NCBI RefSeq assembly: GCF_002188465.1
Contig: NZ_NINW01000046.1
Coordinates: 62,001 to 126,000 of the forward strand
DNA length: 64,000 nt
Direction: 5' to 3'
Source: Pigmentiphaga sp. NML080357
GTDB taxonomy: Bacteria; Pseudomonadota; Gammaproteobacteria; Burkholderiales; Burkholderiaceae_B
Part shown: positions 31,088 through 40,431 of the stretch, one piece after another
Numbering within the stretch: position 1 is the stretch's first letter
Layout: every line of letters starts with the position of its first letter
Position numbers and translations under genes: made by a program
Notes under the pieces: generated by a model
The model's database searches: none
Told to the model about the DNA's origin: nothing
Seen by the model: the letters and a program-made list of their open reading frames with translations, nothing else

Positions 31088-31570
31088 ATGACAACTCCCC
31101 AAAGGCGCCCCTGGTGGCTGGGCCTGGCGGTCGTATTCATAGGCGCGGTCTGGCTCTACGAGGGCGGCACGCTGCCGCAGATCGGCGGCTATGCCGCGCT
31201 GGGCCCGGGCTTTTTCGTCAGCGCGATAGGCGTGGCCCTGATCGTCCTGGGCCTCATGCTGCTGGTGCAGATCGCGCGGGGGGAGACCTTCTCCCCCCAG
31301 GAAGTGGAGAACGCCGAGGCCGATGCCGGCGCCTCGTGGCCTGCGCTGCTGTGGGCGGCGGCGGGCGCCGCGCTGCCGCTTTTGACCATGAAGCCGCTCG
31401 GCTTCCCCCTGACCGCCATGGGCTCGTTCGCCCTGGTCACGCGGGCTTTCGGCTCGCGGCGCGTCGTGTTCGATTGTGCCGTCGGCCTCGCGCTCGGCGC
31501 GATCTGCTGGCTCGGATTCTCGCACCTGGGCGTGGGCCTGGGCGGCGCCTTTCCTCCGGCCGGGTGGTAA
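31088..31570 (+). CDS. tctB: Tripartite tricarboxylate transporter small membrane subunit TctB
   Basis: A 160-residue membrane protein with four predicted helices ([36 protein letters not shown], and two more near the C-terminus). This is the layout of the poorly conserved TctB subunit. It lies between tctC and tctA, and its stop codon is 3 bp before the tctA start. Its function in the complex is structural or accessory to the TctA channel. Confidence 0.9.
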   Translation: MTTPQRRPWWLGLAVVFIGAVWLYEGGTLPQIGGYAALGPGFFVSAIGVALIVLGLMLLVQIARGETFSPQEVENAEADAGASWPALLWAAAGAALPLLTMKPLGFPLTAMGSFALVTRAFGSRRVVFDCAVGLALGAICWLGFSHLGVGLGGAFPPAGW

Positions 31571-31573
31571 TCG

Positions 31574-33061
31574 ATGGATACCTTCAACTCCCTGCTTGCG
31601 GGGTTCGGCGTCGCGTTACAGCCGATGAACCTGTTCTGGGCCTTCCTCGGTTCCGCGCTGGGGACCGCCATCGGCGTGCTGCCCGGCATCGGCCCGGCAC
31701 TCACGATCGCGCTGCTGCTGCCGGTCACGGTGCAGATCGCGCCGACGGCTGCGTTCATCATGTTCGCCGGAGTCCTGTACGGCGCGATGTACGGCGGCTC
31801 CACCACGTCCATCCTGCTCAACGCGCCGGGCGAGAGCGGCTCCATGATGACCGCGCTCGAGGGCAACAAGATGGCCAGGGCCGGACGCGGCGCCGCCGCG
31901 CTTGCCACCGCGGCCATCGGCTCCTTCGTGGCCGGCACCATCGCCACGCTGGCCCTGAGCTTCGTGGCGCCGGCCATCGCCGAGCTCGCATTCGTGTTCG
32001 GGCCGGCCGACTACTTCGCGCTGATGGTGCTGTCCTTCACCTCGGTCTCGGTGGTGCTGGGCACATCGCGCGTACGGGGCTTCATCTCGCTCTTCCTCGG
32101 CCTGGCAATGGGCGTGGTGGGCATAGACGGCCAGACTGGGCAGGCCCGCCTGGCATTCGGTTCCGCCGACTTGCTCGACGGCATCGAATTGACGGTGGTG
32201 CTGGTGTCGCTGTTCGCGGTGGGCGAGATCCTGTACGTCGCGAGCCGCTACAACAAGGCGCCGCCGCGCATCAATCCGCTGGCGGGCGGCACCTGGATGA
32301 CCCGGCAGGACTGGAAGCGGTCATGGAAGCCCTGGATACGCGGCACGGCGCTGGGTTTTCCCATCGGCGCATTGCCCACGGGCGGCACCGAGATCCCGAC
32401 CTTTCTCTCCTACTCGATCGAGCGCAAGCTGTCCCGGCATCCCGAAGAATTCGGCAAGGGCGCGATCGAAGGCGTGGCCGGTCCCGAAGCCGCCAACAAC
32501 GCCGCGGCGGCGGGCGTGCTGGTGCCGCTGCTGACGCTGGGCCTGCCCACGTCCGCCACCGCAGCCGTGCTGCTGGCGGCCTTCCAGAGCTACGGACTGC
32601 AGCCCGGCCCCTTCCTGTTCACCAGCAGCGGCGACCTGGTCTGGGGCCTGATCGCTTCGCTGTACATCGGCAACCTGATGCTGCTGGTGCTGAACCTGCC
32701 GCTCGTCGGACTATGGGTACGGCTGCTGCTCATTCCCCGGCCCTACCTGTACGCGGGCATCCTGATCTTCGCCATGGTGGGCATCTGGGGCGTGGCGACG
32801 TCGTGGACCGATCTCGCGCTGATGTTCGGCATCGGCCTGATGGGCTACGTCATGCGGGTGTACGACTTCCCGATCGCGCCCGTGCTCATCGGTCTGATCC
32901 TCGGCCCCATGGCCGAAACGCAACTGCGGCGGGCCCTGGCCGTGGGCGAGGGCAATCCCCTCATCCTCGTCTCCACCCCGGTATCGGCCACGCTCATCGT
33001 GCTGGCCATCGCCGCGCTAGTGCTGCCGCTGCTGCTCAGGCGGCTCAAGCGCGAAGCCTGA
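31574..33061 (+). CDS. tctA: Tripartite tricarboxylate transporter large membrane subunit TctA
   Basis: A 495-residue permease with about 11-12 transmembrane helices. The family motifs [19 protein letters not shown] and [19 protein letters not shown] (about residues 35-90) and the repeated-half motif [20 protein letters not shown], which mark the two inverted repeats, are present. It moves the ligand delivered by TctC, driven by an ion gradient. It is last in the tctCBA operon and converges on the YjdF-like gene. Confidence 0.95.
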   Translation: MDTFNSLLAGFGVALQPMNLFWAFLGSALGTAIGVLPGIGPALTIALLLPVTVQIAPTAAFIMFAGVLYGAMYGGSTTSILLNAPGESGSMMTALEGNKMARAGRGAAALATAAIGSFVAGTIATLALSFVAPAIAELAFVFGPADYFALMVLSFTSVSVVLGTSRVRGFISLFLGLAMGVVGIDGQTGQARLAFGSADLLDGIELTVVLVSLFAVGEILYVASRYNKAPPRINPLAGGTWMTRQDWKRSWKPWIRGTALGFPIGALPTGGTEIPTFLSYSIERKLSRHPEEFGKGAIEGVAGPEAANNAAAAGVLVPLLTLGLPTSATAAVLLAAFQSYGLQPGPFLFTSSGDLVWGLIASLYIGNLMLLVLNLPLVGLWVRLLLIPRPYLYAGILIFAMVGIWGVATSWTDLALMFGIGLMGYVMRVYDFPIAPVLIGLILGPMAETQLRRALAVGEGNPLILVSTPVSATLIVLAIAALVLPLLLRRLKREA

Positions 33062-33107
33062 CGCGGCGCCCGCGCGACGGCCGCTGCGGCCGCGCGGGCA
33101 CAACGCT

Positions 33108-33866
33108 TCAGCGCGGGTGGGAGGTAGGAGGCAGATCCGCTCCCCCTGCCTGGGCCTCATGGCGCAACATGCGCCGGATTTCGTCCTCGCCGTAGGGCCG
33201 CGGATCCTTGATCCGCAGGCTCTCGGCCCATTCGCGCGAGAAATCCCGCTGCAGCCAGCGGTTCACCGCTGCCGTGGCGAGCATGGCCACCACGGCGCCG
33301 CCGGCGGCCAGGACCATGTCCTTGTGCGCGTCCCATACATCGCCTTGCGTGCCGAGGTAGGCCACGCCGAGGTCGCCGCCGAACACCTCGGCCGCCGCCC
33401 ACTCGAACAGCTCGAACATGGCCGAGGTCGCGAGCGTGAACTCCAGCGGCAGGAAATAGCCCCAGAAGCCCTTGGCATCCGCCACGCGCAGGAAGACCTC
33501 GCGGATCGGATAAGCCAGCAGCAAGCCGTACGAAAAGTGGACCACCCGGTCAAAATTGTTGCGCTCCCAACCCCACAGGCTGTTGAAGCTGCGCCCGGCC
33601 AGAGCCTGCCACCAGGCATCGTACGGGACCTTCGCATAGGTGTAGTGGGCGCCGATCGCATGCAGGCAGAGGAAGACGAAGATCAACGTGTAGGAAAGGC
33701 GCGAAAAACGGAAGTGCCGCCAGCTCAGCACCAGGCCGGCGCAGAATCCCACGACCAGCACATTCTCCAGGGCCCAGTCGCCACGGTCGAGCGGGCTGAT
33801 CGCCAGCGCCACCCAGATGACGGCGAACGCCGCCGCGAGCGTCGCGACGTAACGTCGATATGCCAT
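33108..33866 (-). CDS. DUF2238 (YjdF-like) inner-membrane protein
   Basis: A 252-residue membrane protein with about six hydrophobic helices and the DUF2238 signatures WERNNFDRVVHFSYGLLLAYP and WDAHKDMVLAAGGA. The function is unknown. Conserved His, Asp and Glu residues in the membrane region suggest metal binding or an enzyme, but this is speculation. Three in-frame ATGs lie within 31 bp; I prefer the one at 33866 (MAYRRYVATL) because GGAGG lies 5 bp upstream. It is divergent from the SRPBCC gene and convergent with tctA. Confidence 0.85.
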   Translation of the reverse strand: MAYRRYVATLAAAFAVIWVALAISPLDRGDWALENVLVVGFCAGLVLSWRHFRFSRLSYTLIFVFLCLHAIGAHYTYAKVPYDAWWQALAGRSFNSLWGWERNNFDRVVHFSYGLLLAYPIREVFLRVADAKGFWGYFLPLEFTLATSAMFELFEWAAAEVFGGDLGVAYLGTQGDVWDAHKDMVLAAGGAVVAMLATAAVNRWLQRDFSREWAESLRIKDPRPYGEDEIRRMLRHEAQAGGADLPPTSHPR

Positions 33867-34060
33867 GCCTGCCTCCATGTTTCCTCCATCGGCCATGCGG
33901 GATCCCCAGTCTACGCTACCAGCCCGCCCACGCCGCCGGGCCTATTTTTTACAGCCGGACCGCGGCAACTTTTACATCTCCCGGTTTGCGTCCCGCTGCC
34001 TCCGCGGGGCACGGCCCTTGCTACGCCGTCCGACGACGCCGCAGCGCAATGGAGACACGC

Positions 34061-34819
34061 ATGGAAGACCGAACGAGCGCGACACCGGACGCCCCGCCTG
34101 GATGGCTCGCATCGGCGGACGGAGACCGCAATGTCGGCCCGGCAGAGCGGCTGGGCTCGGCCGCGGGGGGCTCCTTGCTCCTGCTTTGGGGACTCCGGCA
34201 CGGCGGGCTGCTGGGCGACCTGGCGGCAGCCGCCGCCGCGGGCTTGTTGTGGCGAGCGGCCACGGGCAACTGCCCCGTCAAACGGGCTGTCACGGCGTCC
34301 CCGCTGGAACGGCGCATCGCGCAGGAACAGGGCTGGATCTCGGCCGCGGCGGCCACCTATGCCATCGCCATCGACCGCCCGCGCGAGGAAATCTACCGCT
34401 TCTGGCGCGACTTCTCGAACCTGCCGCGCTTCATGCACCACATCGTCAGCATCGAGGTCATCAACGACCACCGCTCGCGATGGACCGTCAAGGCCCCCTT
34501 CGGCAAGACCGTCGAATGGATCGCTCACGTGGTCGACGACATTCCCAACGAGCGCATCGCCTGGGAGGCGGAAGCGACGGCGGATATCCCCAACCACGGC
34601 TGGGTGGAATTCCGCGATGCGCCGGACGGAACCGGCACGGTGGTGCGGGCCATGATCGCCTATCAACCGCCATTGGGGCAGGCGGGCCGGGTCGCCGCCC
34701 GGCTGTCGCGCGAGAATCCCGCCCGCCAGATGGCCGAAGACCTGCGCCAGCTCAAGCGCTATCTCGAGGCGGGCGCGGCGGCGTTGCCGGCCGGCGAGGC
34801 GCAACCCGCCTCCGCCTGA
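34061..34819 (+). CDS. DUF2892-like membrane segment fused to SRPBCC (cyclase/dehydrase) domain
   Basis: A 252-residue protein. Residues ~28-80 (NVGPAERLGSAAGGSLLLLWG onward, ending GNCPVKRA) resemble the YgaP-type DUF2892 membrane segment with two helices. Residues ~105-230 form an SRPBCC/START-like lipid- or hydrophobe-binding domain (AIAIDRPREEIYRFWRDFSN, HVVDDIPNERIAWEAEA). Such fusions are common in stress-type gene sets and have no defined role. The ATG at 34061 has GGAG six bp upstream; a competing ATG lies four codons earlier. Confidence 0.82.
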   Translation: MEDRTSATPDAPPGWLASADGDRNVGPAERLGSAAGGSLLLLWGLRHGGLLGDLAAAAAAGLLWRAATGNCPVKRAVTASPLERRIAQEQGWISAAAATYAIAIDRPREEIYRFWRDFSNLPRFMHHIVSIEVINDHRSRWTVKAPFGKTVEWIAHVVDDIPNERIAWEAEATADIPNHGWVEFRDAPDGTGTVVRAMIAYQPPLGQAGRVAARLSRENPARQMAEDLRQLKRYLEAGAAALPAGEAQPASA

Positions 34820-35160
34820 TCCGCCGCGCGCCATCGGCTACTGCCGGACCAATACGGGCCCCGCCTTCCCCCCAAGGAAGGGCTCCCGGCAGCTTGGGCG
34901 GTTCGCCCCGTTCTCCGGAGCGGCGCGGACCGCATCCTTTTTGTTTCGTCCGTCCCGCCCCCCGTTGCGTTTCAGCGCCGTTCCACCGTTGACACGCCGA
35001 GTGCAGGCGACCTATCGCTTTCCCTGGAATTCCATGCGCCCGGATCCGCGCGCCGAAGGTCTGCGGTATAACCACGCCGACGCATGCCTCGCATGCGGCG
35101 CCCGCCGCGGCGCGGACGACACATGCATCCGCGCGATGCCGGCTTTCTTTTTTCACGCAG
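34820..35160. other. Gene-free gap upstream of a Bug receptor gene
   Basis: This 341-bp gap has no supported gene. The first ~90 bp after the SRPBCC stop is GC-rich with C and G runs resembling the palindromic elements seen elsewhere in the window, but the match is poor. TTGACA at 34989-34994 followed after 17-18 bp by CTATCGC could be a promoter for the receptor gene, with a leader of about 140 nt. A repeated GCATGC sits near 35085-35100. Confidence 0.45.
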
Positions 35161-36174
35161 ATGGTCACCATGATGTACTCGCAATTCCAATCAGGCAGGC
35201 GCGCCCTGCTCGCGCTCGCTACCGCATGCGCCGCCGGTGCGGCCGCCGTTTCCCTTCCCGCCATGGCCGCGGATTATCCGTCCCGGCCCATCACCATCGT
35301 GGTCGCCTATGGAGCGGGCGGCGACACCGACGCGATGGCGCGGCTCTTCGGCGAAAAGCTGACCCAGCGCCTGGGCCAGCCCGTCATCGTCGAGAACCGG
35401 GCAGGCGCCAGCGGCATCATCGGCAGCAACTACGCCGCACGTGCCAAGCCCGACGGCTATACCCTGCTGCTCGCCCCCAGCACGTTCTCGATGGCGACCC
35501 ACGTCGTCAAGACGAACGCCACCGACACTTACCATCCGGCCAGGGACTTCGCGCCGATCACCCAGACGGCCTATCAGCCGCTGCTGCTGGTCGCCAGCCA
35601 GGCCTCGGGCTATACCTCGGTGGCGCAGGTGATCAAGGACGCCAAGGCCGGCAAGGCGCTGACCTATGCCAGCCCGGGCTCGGGCTCGCCCATGCACATC
35701 CTCGGGGAACTTTTCAACCAGGCCGCCGGCGTCAAGATCACCCACGTTCCCTACAAGGGCGTGGCTCCCGCGGTCAACGACCTGCTGGGCGGGCACGTCG
35801 CGCTGAGCTGGATGACCTACGGCCCGGTGGAGCCCTATCTTGCGTCCGGCAAGGTGCGCATCCTGGCCAACGGCGCCTCGGAACGCACCCCGCTTGCGCC
35901 GGATGCGCCGTCCATGGCGGAACTGGGATACAAGAACGTCAACGTAGCGGCCTGGCAGAGCCTCTATGCTCCCAAGGGCACCCCCGCCGAGGTCATCCGC
36001 ACGCTCAACGGCCACATGGCCGAAATCCTGAAAATGCCCGATGTGGTCGCGAAGATGCGGGTCTTCGGCGCCTTCGCCAAATCGAGCACGCCGGAAGCCT
36101 TCGGCAAGCTGACCGCCGACGAATACGAGTATTTCGGCAAGGTCGTCAAGGAGTTCGGCATCCAGGCCGACTGA
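35161..36174 (+). CDS. Bug-family periplasmic solute receptor
   Basis: A receptor of about 335 residues with a signal peptide (LLALATACAAGAAAVSLPAM, then AADYPSRP) and the family motifs ITIVVAYGAGGDTDAMAR, PVIVENRAGASGIIGSNYAA and HVPYKGVAPAVNDLL. No TctA/TctB genes are adjacent, so it must use a shared membrane component or act as a sensor receptor. Three ATGs occur within the first five codons (35161, 35170, 35173) and no clear ribosome binding site separates them. The alpha/beta hydrolase gene follows after 61 bp. Confidence 0.88.
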   Translation: MVTMMYSQFQSGRRALLALATACAAGAAAVSLPAMAADYPSRPITIVVAYGAGGDTDAMARLFGEKLTQRLGQPVIVENRAGASGIIGSNYAARAKPDGYTLLLAPSTFSMATHVVKTNATDTYHPARDFAPITQTAYQPLLLVASQASGYTSVAQVIKDAKAGKALTYASPGSGSPMHILGELFNQAAGVKITHVPYKGVAPAVNDLLGGHVALSWMTYGPVEPYLASGKVRILANGASERTPLAPDAPSMAELGYKNVNVAAWQSLYAPKGTPAEVIRTLNGHMAEILKMPDVVAKMRVFGAFAKSSTPEAFGKLTADEYEYFGKVVKEFGIQAD

Positions 36175-36235
36175 GGAAACACCCCGCCGCCATGTCGGCG
36201 GGGAACCTCCGGCGGCGCCGGCTCTCTGATTGAGC

Positions 36236-37090
36236 ATGTGGATCCGCCGCCTCGCCACCCTCGCTTGCCTGTTCGCGCTTGCCTGCGCGGGCTACGTGGC
36301 GCTCGACCGCTGGCAGCGCCAGATGATTTTCTCGGTCGAGCTGGGCGAGCGCTCGTGGTGGCGCGAACCGCCCGCCGGCACCGAGGTCTACGACCTGGGC
36401 ATGCCGGGCGGCGACACGTTGCGCACCTGGTACTGGCAGCATCCCGACCGGGACGCCCCCACCATCCTGTATCTGCACGGCTCGCGCTGGAACCTGAACG
36501 GCAGCGCCTTCCGCATCGGCCGCTGGGCCGACCTCGGCTATTCCATCCTCGCTATCGACTATCGCGGCTTCGGCGCCTCCTCCGCCCGGCTGCCGTCCCA
36601 GGCCAGCGTACGGCGGGATGCCGAGACTGCCCTGCGCGAACTGGCGCGCCGGCAGCCGGATCCGGCCCGGCGCTTCGTCTACGGCCACAGCCTGGGGGGC
36701 GCGATCGCCATCGACCTCGTATCCCGGTCCGGTACGCCGCCGGTGGCAGGCCTGATCGCCGAGTCGACCTTCACCCGCATCCGCGACATGATCGCCACCA
36801 CGCGCTGGAGCGAGCTTCCCGGCTTGGGACTGCTGGTCACGCAGCCCTTCGATTCGGTGCGTGCCATCGCTTCGCTGCGCACCCCGGTCCTGTTGCTGCA
36901 CGGCACCGAAGACCGCGTCGTGCCCCACGCCATGAGCGATGCCCTATGGGCCGCGGCGCAGCACGCGCCGTTGAAGCGACTGGTCAAGATCGAGGGCGCT
37001 TCCCATTCGGGAGCGAGCCGCGCCGGCCCCGCCTACGATGAAGCCGTGCACGGCTTCGTGCGCGACGCCACCGCGGCCTATCGAGGCTGA
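36236..37090 (+). CDS. Alpha/beta hydrolase, membrane-anchored type
   Basis: A 284-residue hydrolase with an N-terminal hydrophobic segment (LATLACLFALACAGYVAL) that probably anchors it to the inner membrane. The nucleophile elbow GHSLGG lies near residue 159 and the acid region LLLHGTEDRVVPH near 222. The final His is in EGASHSG. The oxyanion region is YLHGSRWNLNG. The fold and length match the serine aminopeptidase/BEM46-like group. The substrate is unknown. ATG at 36236 is preferred over a TTG two codons upstream. Confidence 0.85.
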   Translation: MWIRRLATLACLFALACAGYVALDRWQRQMIFSVELGERSWWREPPAGTEVYDLGMPGGDTLRTWYWQHPDRDAPTILYLHGSRWNLNGSAFRIGRWADLGYSILAIDYRGFGASSARLPSQASVRRDAETALRELARRQPDPARRFVYGHSLGGAIAIDLVSRSGTPPVAGLIAESTFTRIRDMIATTRWSELPGLGLLVTQPFDSVRAIASLRTPVLLLHGTEDRVVPHAMSDALWAAAQHAPLKRLVKIEGASHSGASRAGPAYDEAVHGFVRDATAAYRG

Positions 37091-37092
37091 CG

Positions 37093-37308
37093 TCATTCCA
37101 CTTCGACCTTGGCCTGGAATTGCCTTTCCAGGAACGCGATCGCCCCTGCCCGGGCCGCATCGGCCGAGGGGAAGAGCTCGCCGTCCTGCATCAGCGGAAA
37201 GCCCAGCACCCGCACCCGGAACTGATAGCCGCCCTCGCCGGGTGCCGTATCTATCTCGAAATTGCGTTCGTTGACCCAGCCACGCGCCTGCGGCGTCCAG
37301 TCCTCCAC
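37093..37308 (-). CDS. Small conserved-looking protein of unknown function, GTG start
   Basis: A 71-residue protein without a domain I recognise: VEDWTPQARGWVNERNFEID, then a Gly-containing segment, then RVRVLGFPLMQDGELFPSAD and a C-terminal helix. I chose GTG at 37308 because GAGGAGG lies 4 bp upstream of it. An ATG at 37359 would add an arginine-rich stretch with no such site. It is convergent with the hydrolase gene (2 bp gap) and lies downstream of the chromate transporter genes on the same strand. Confidence 0.6.
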   Translation of the reverse strand: MEDWTPQARGWVNERNFEIDTAPGEGGYQFRVRVLGFPLMQDGELFPSADAARAGAIAFLERQFQAKVEVE

Positions 37309-37369
37309 AACGACCTCCTCAGAGCGGCGCGCCGGCCGGCAGGATGCCTTCCGCGTCAAACGAGCCGCA

Positions 37370-37897
37370 TCATCCCAGCGCGACCAGAAAGACGACCGCC
37401 CCCAGCCCCAGCATCAGGAACGGGCTGAGCCGCGTCAGCATCAGCGCCAGCGTCGAAACCGCCGCCACGCCCCAGGCCCATGCGCCACCCTCTGCCGCGC
37501 GCAGTACTGTGCACGAAGCAGCCAGAACCATGCCTGCCGCCACCGGCACCAGCCCAGCCTCCACCGCGCGTATGCAACGGGTTCCCTTGAAGCGCGTCCA
37601 CAAATGGGCAAGCCCATAGACCAGCAGCGAACTGGGAATGAAGATCGCGGCCGACGCCACCAGCGCCCCCGCCAGGCCCGCCGCCTGCCACCCCACCAGC
37701 GTCACCAGCAAGGCGCCGGGCCCCGGGATGATGCGCGACAAGGCATACAAGTCCATGAACTGCGCATTGTTCATCCAGCCGTAGACGTCCACCGACTGAC
37801 GGTGGATGTCGGCCACGATGCTCTGCCCGCCGCCCACCGTCAGGAAAGACAGCGGCACGAAAACCAGGACCACCTCCAGCAGCGACTTCAGGTTCAT
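37370..37897 (-). CDS. Chromate transporter, C-terminal-half subunit
   Basis: A 175-residue membrane protein of the chromate ion transporter family, one half of the two-gene (short-chain) form. It has the repeat signatures PLSFLTVGGGQSIVADIHRQ and DLYALSRIIPGPGALLVTLVGW and about six helices. Its ATG overlaps the stop of the partner gene (ATGA), so both halves are made together. Short-chain pairs form a hetero-oligomeric exporter of chromate. Some family members may carry other anions such as sulfate. Confidence 0.88.
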   Translation of the reverse strand: MNLKSLLEVVLVFVPLSFLTVGGGQSIVADIHRQSVDVYGWMNNAQFMDLYALSRIIPGPGALLVTLVGWQAAGLAGALVASAAIFIPSSLLVYGLAHLWTRFKGTRCIRAVEAGLVPVAAGMVLAASCTVLRAAEGGAWAWGVAAVSTLALMLTRLSPFLMLGLGAVVFLVALG

Positions 37898-38481
37898 GAT
37901 CCCTCGCGTGCACGAAGGCGCAGATAAGCCAGGCCGACAGAAAGCGGCGCCATCGTGCCGACCACCCACAGCAGCGGCAGGCGCAGGAAGAAAATCGCCC
38001 CGAACGTCGCGGCCATGATCGCCGCGGCCGCCATGCTTTGCGCAGCCCGCCGCGCGGCGCGCAAGCCCGTTTGCAGAGACAGCCCCACCGCGGCGGCGGC
38101 GACGCCGGCCAGGGCCACGTGCACGGAATCGGACTTGGCCGCCGCCGAGAACGCGCCCACCACCGCCAGCGCCAGGAGCATGGCCGGCACCACCAGTCCG
38201 AGTGCGCCTGCCAGCGCCCCCACGCCGCCGCGCAGGCGGAAGCCGACCCAGATCGACATGTTGATGACATTGACGCCGGGAAATGCCTGGGCCAGCGCCA
38301 GGCCGCTCAGGAACTCGGCCTCGGAAAGCCATTCCCGCCGCTGGACGAACTCGCGCATCATCCAGCCGCTCAGGCCGCCGCCGAAGCTGGTCAGGCCGAT
38401 CTTGGCGAAGGCGAGAAAGAGCTGGAAGGCGGAAGGAGGCGGGGCATCGCCGGGGCGAAGGGAAGAAGGCGTCGGGATCAT
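37894..38481 (-). CDS. Chromate transporter, N-terminal-half subunit
   Basis: A 195-residue membrane protein, the first gene of a two-gene chromate transporter. AKIGLTSFGGGLSGWMMREFV and GLALAQAFPGVNVINMSIWV are the family repeat motifs, the counterparts of those in the second half. The gene ends in a 4-bp ATGA overlap with the partner. It is divergent from the GntR regulator gene, and the GntR operator cluster lies in the gap, so regulation by that protein is possible although it more likely controls the downstream Bug/DUF1028 genes. Confidence 0.88.
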   Translation of the reverse strand: MIPTPSSLRPGDAPPPSAFQLFLAFAKIGLTSFGGGLSGWMMREFVQRREWLSEAEFLSGLALAQAFPGVNVINMSIWVGFRLRGGVGALAGALGLVVPAMLLALAVVGAFSAAAKSDSVHVALAGVAAAAVGLSLQTGLRAARRAAQSMAAAAIMAATFGAIFFLRLPLLWVVGTMAPLSVGLAYLRLRAREGS

Positions 38482-38558
38482 GGCGGACCTGGCGATCGGG
38501 AATCGCCATATTACGGATTTCGGGTGTCGGACAGCTTAATGGCCGTCGCGCCAGCGAT

Positions 38559-38612
38559 ATCATGACCGCATTGACATCATGACGTCATGCTGTCATGATG
38601 GGCTGACATCAT
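38559..38612. promoter_or_regulatory. Clustered GntR-type operator half-sites
   Basis: The gap between the chromate and GntR genes contains TGACATCAT twice (38572-38580 and 38604-38612, 32 bp apart, three helical turns). The inverse forms ATCATGAC (38559-38566) and TGTCATGAT (38591-38599) lie between and beside them. The centre has the perfect palindrome ATGACGTCAT (38579-38588). The pattern of TGAC/GTCA half-sites 18 bp before the GntR start codon fits autoregulation by that protein. Confidence 0.55.
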
Positions 38613-38629
38613 AACGGTATGCTACTTGC

Positions 38630-39382
38630 ATGAGCATTCCCAATCCGCTCCTCACCGAAGGCGCCGCCCCACTCTACCGCCAGGTGGCGGACCATCTCAT
38701 CCAGCGCATTACCAGCGGGCAGCTCGCCCCGGGCGACGCCCTGCCTCCGGAAGACAGCCTGTGCCGCGAGTTCGGCGTGAGCCGCATCACCGTCCGCAAG
38801 GCAGTCGAAGAACTGCTCGACCGCCATCTGATCGTCCGCCGCCGCGGCGTCGGCACTTTCGTCAACGATCCGCGCCGGGCCACCAAGGCCGTGACCTTGA
38901 TAGGCGTGATCGACGAGGTCCTGCCGCGCAACCAGGTAATCGTCGTCGACGAAGCCCTGACGATCCTGCCGGCCAAGCTGCGCGAGCTGTTCGGCCTGGG
39001 GACGCAGAAATGGAAATGCGTGCGCGCGGTCAACCACGTCGCCCCCAACGAACCGCTGGACTACGCGCATTTCTATTTCGCCGATCACATCGCCGGCGGG
39101 ATCGGGGCCGCCGAGGTAGCCGGCCCGTTGCCACCGATCAAGTATCTCCAGACGCATTTGAATGTCCGCATCGACCATGCCGACCAGCTCGTCGAGCCCA
39201 TGGCGGCCACTGCCGAAATCGCCGCCCGCCTGGACATTGCCAAGGGCACGCCTGTGCTGCGGGCCATCCGCATCTACTACGACGCGCAAAGCCGACCGGT
39301 AGAGATCGTCGATGCGGTCTATCACCCCGAACGCTACCGATACGCGGCCACCCTTTATCCCAAGGCGGGGGCCGGCAACTGA
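38630..39382 (+). CDS. GntR family regulator with UTRA domain (HutC subfamily)
   Basis: A 250-residue regulator. The winged helix occupies about residues 14-82 (DALPPEDSLCREFGVSRITV, then RKAVEELLDRHLIVRRRGVG) and the UTRA small-molecule-binding domain about 95-245. It precedes a Bug receptor and a DUF1028 gene on the same strand and probably represses them and itself in the absence of ligand. The TGACATCAT repeats upstream are its likely operators. The effector is unknown. Confidence 0.92.
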   Translation: MSIPNPLLTEGAAPLYRQVADHLIQRITSGQLAPGDALPPEDSLCREFGVSRITVRKAVEELLDRHLIVRRRGVGTFVNDPRRATKAVTLIGVIDEVLPRNQVIVVDEALTILPAKLRELFGLGTQKWKCVRAVNHVAPNEPLDYAHFYFADHIAGGIGAAEVAGPLPPIKYLQTHLNVRIDHADQLVEPMAATAEIAARLDIAKGTPVLRAIRIYYDAQSRPVEIVDAVYHPERYRYAATLYPKAGAGN

Positions 39383-39410
39383 TTCCTCGTCGTCTCTCAA
39401 AGGATTCGCC

Positions 39411-40403
39411 ATGCGCTCGACCGGACGAAACGATAGGTTGTCGAAGTGGTCCAGCTGCCTGCTGCTCGGGGTGGCGGTGGGAAGCGGCCAGGCGGTCGCG
39501 CAGGACTACCCGGTCCGCCCGGTCAAGCTGGTCAGCCCCTGGGCGCCCGGCGGCGCGAACGATATCTTCTGCCGCGCGCTGGCGCAGAAACTGAGCGAAT
39601 CGCTGGGCCAGCCGGTCGTCGTGGAAAACCGTCCGGGCGCGGCCGGCACCATCGGCTCCGACTTCGTGGCGAAGGCGCCCGCCGACGGATATACGCTGGT
39701 GATGGGAAGCTCGCCCACTCATTCCATCGCGCCGGGCCTCTACCCCCGCCTGCCTTACGACCCGATGCGCGACTTCACGCCCATCACACTGGCCGCCGTG
39801 GTCCCCAACATCCTGGTGGTGCACCCTTCGCTGCCGATCCGGTCGGTACCCGAACTGATCGACTACGCCAAGGCCCATCCCCGCCAGTTGAACTTTTCCT
39901 CCACGGGCAACGGTTCTTCGCAGCATCTGTTCGGCGAACTGTTCAAATACCTGGCCCGCGTCGACATCGTGCACGTGCCCTACAAGGGCACCGGGCCCGC
40001 GCTGAATGATCTCCTGTCCGGCCAGGTGCAGATGGCCTTCGAGAACCCTCCCGCCCTGCTGCCCCACATCCAGGCCGGCCGCCTGCGCGCGCTGGCGGTG
40101 GCGGGCAGCAAGCGATCGGCTTCCCTGCCCGACCTGCCCACCGTGGCCGAAGCCGGGCTGCCCGGCTACGACGTCGCCGTCTGGTTCGGCATCTTCGCGC
40201 CGGCCGGCACGCCCCAGCCTGTCGTCGCCCGCTTGCACAAGGACATCGCCGCGGCCCTCGCCTCGCCCGACATCAAGACACGCATGGACGGCTTCGGCGC
40301 GGAGATCATCGGCACGGGACCGGAGCAGTTCGATGCCCACCTGCGCGCCGAAATCCCCAAGTGGGCCGCCATCATCAAGGCGGCCAACGTCAAGGTCGAC
40401 TAG
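39411..40403 (+). CDS. Bug-family periplasmic solute receptor
   Basis: A 330-residue receptor with a signal peptide (SSCLLLGVAVGSGQAVA, then QDYPVRP) and the motifs VKLVSPWAPGGANDIFCR, PVVVENRPGAAGTIGSDFVA and HVPYKGTGPALNDLLSG. The start at 39411 has AAAGGA about 6 bp upstream. It lies between the GntR regulator and the DUF1028 gene, so its ligand is probably the compound sensed by the regulator. There are no adjacent TctA/TctB genes. Confidence 0.9.
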   Translation: MRSTGRNDRLSKWSSCLLLGVAVGSGQAVAQDYPVRPVKLVSPWAPGGANDIFCRALAQKLSESLGQPVVVENRPGAAGTIGSDFVAKAPADGYTLVMGSSPTHSIAPGLYPRLPYDPMRDFTPITLAAVVPNILVVHPSLPIRSVPELIDYAKAHPRQLNFSSTGNGSSQHLFGELFKYLARVDIVHVPYKGTGPALNDLLSGQVQMAFENPPALLPHIQAGRLRALAVAGSKRSASLPDLPTVAEAGLPGYDVAVWFGIFAPAGTPQPVVARLHKDIAAALASPDIKTRMDGFGAEIIGTGPEQFDAHLRAEIPKWAAIIKAANVKVD

Positions 40404-40431
40404 CCACCATACGCTCCCCAAGGAGGTACTC

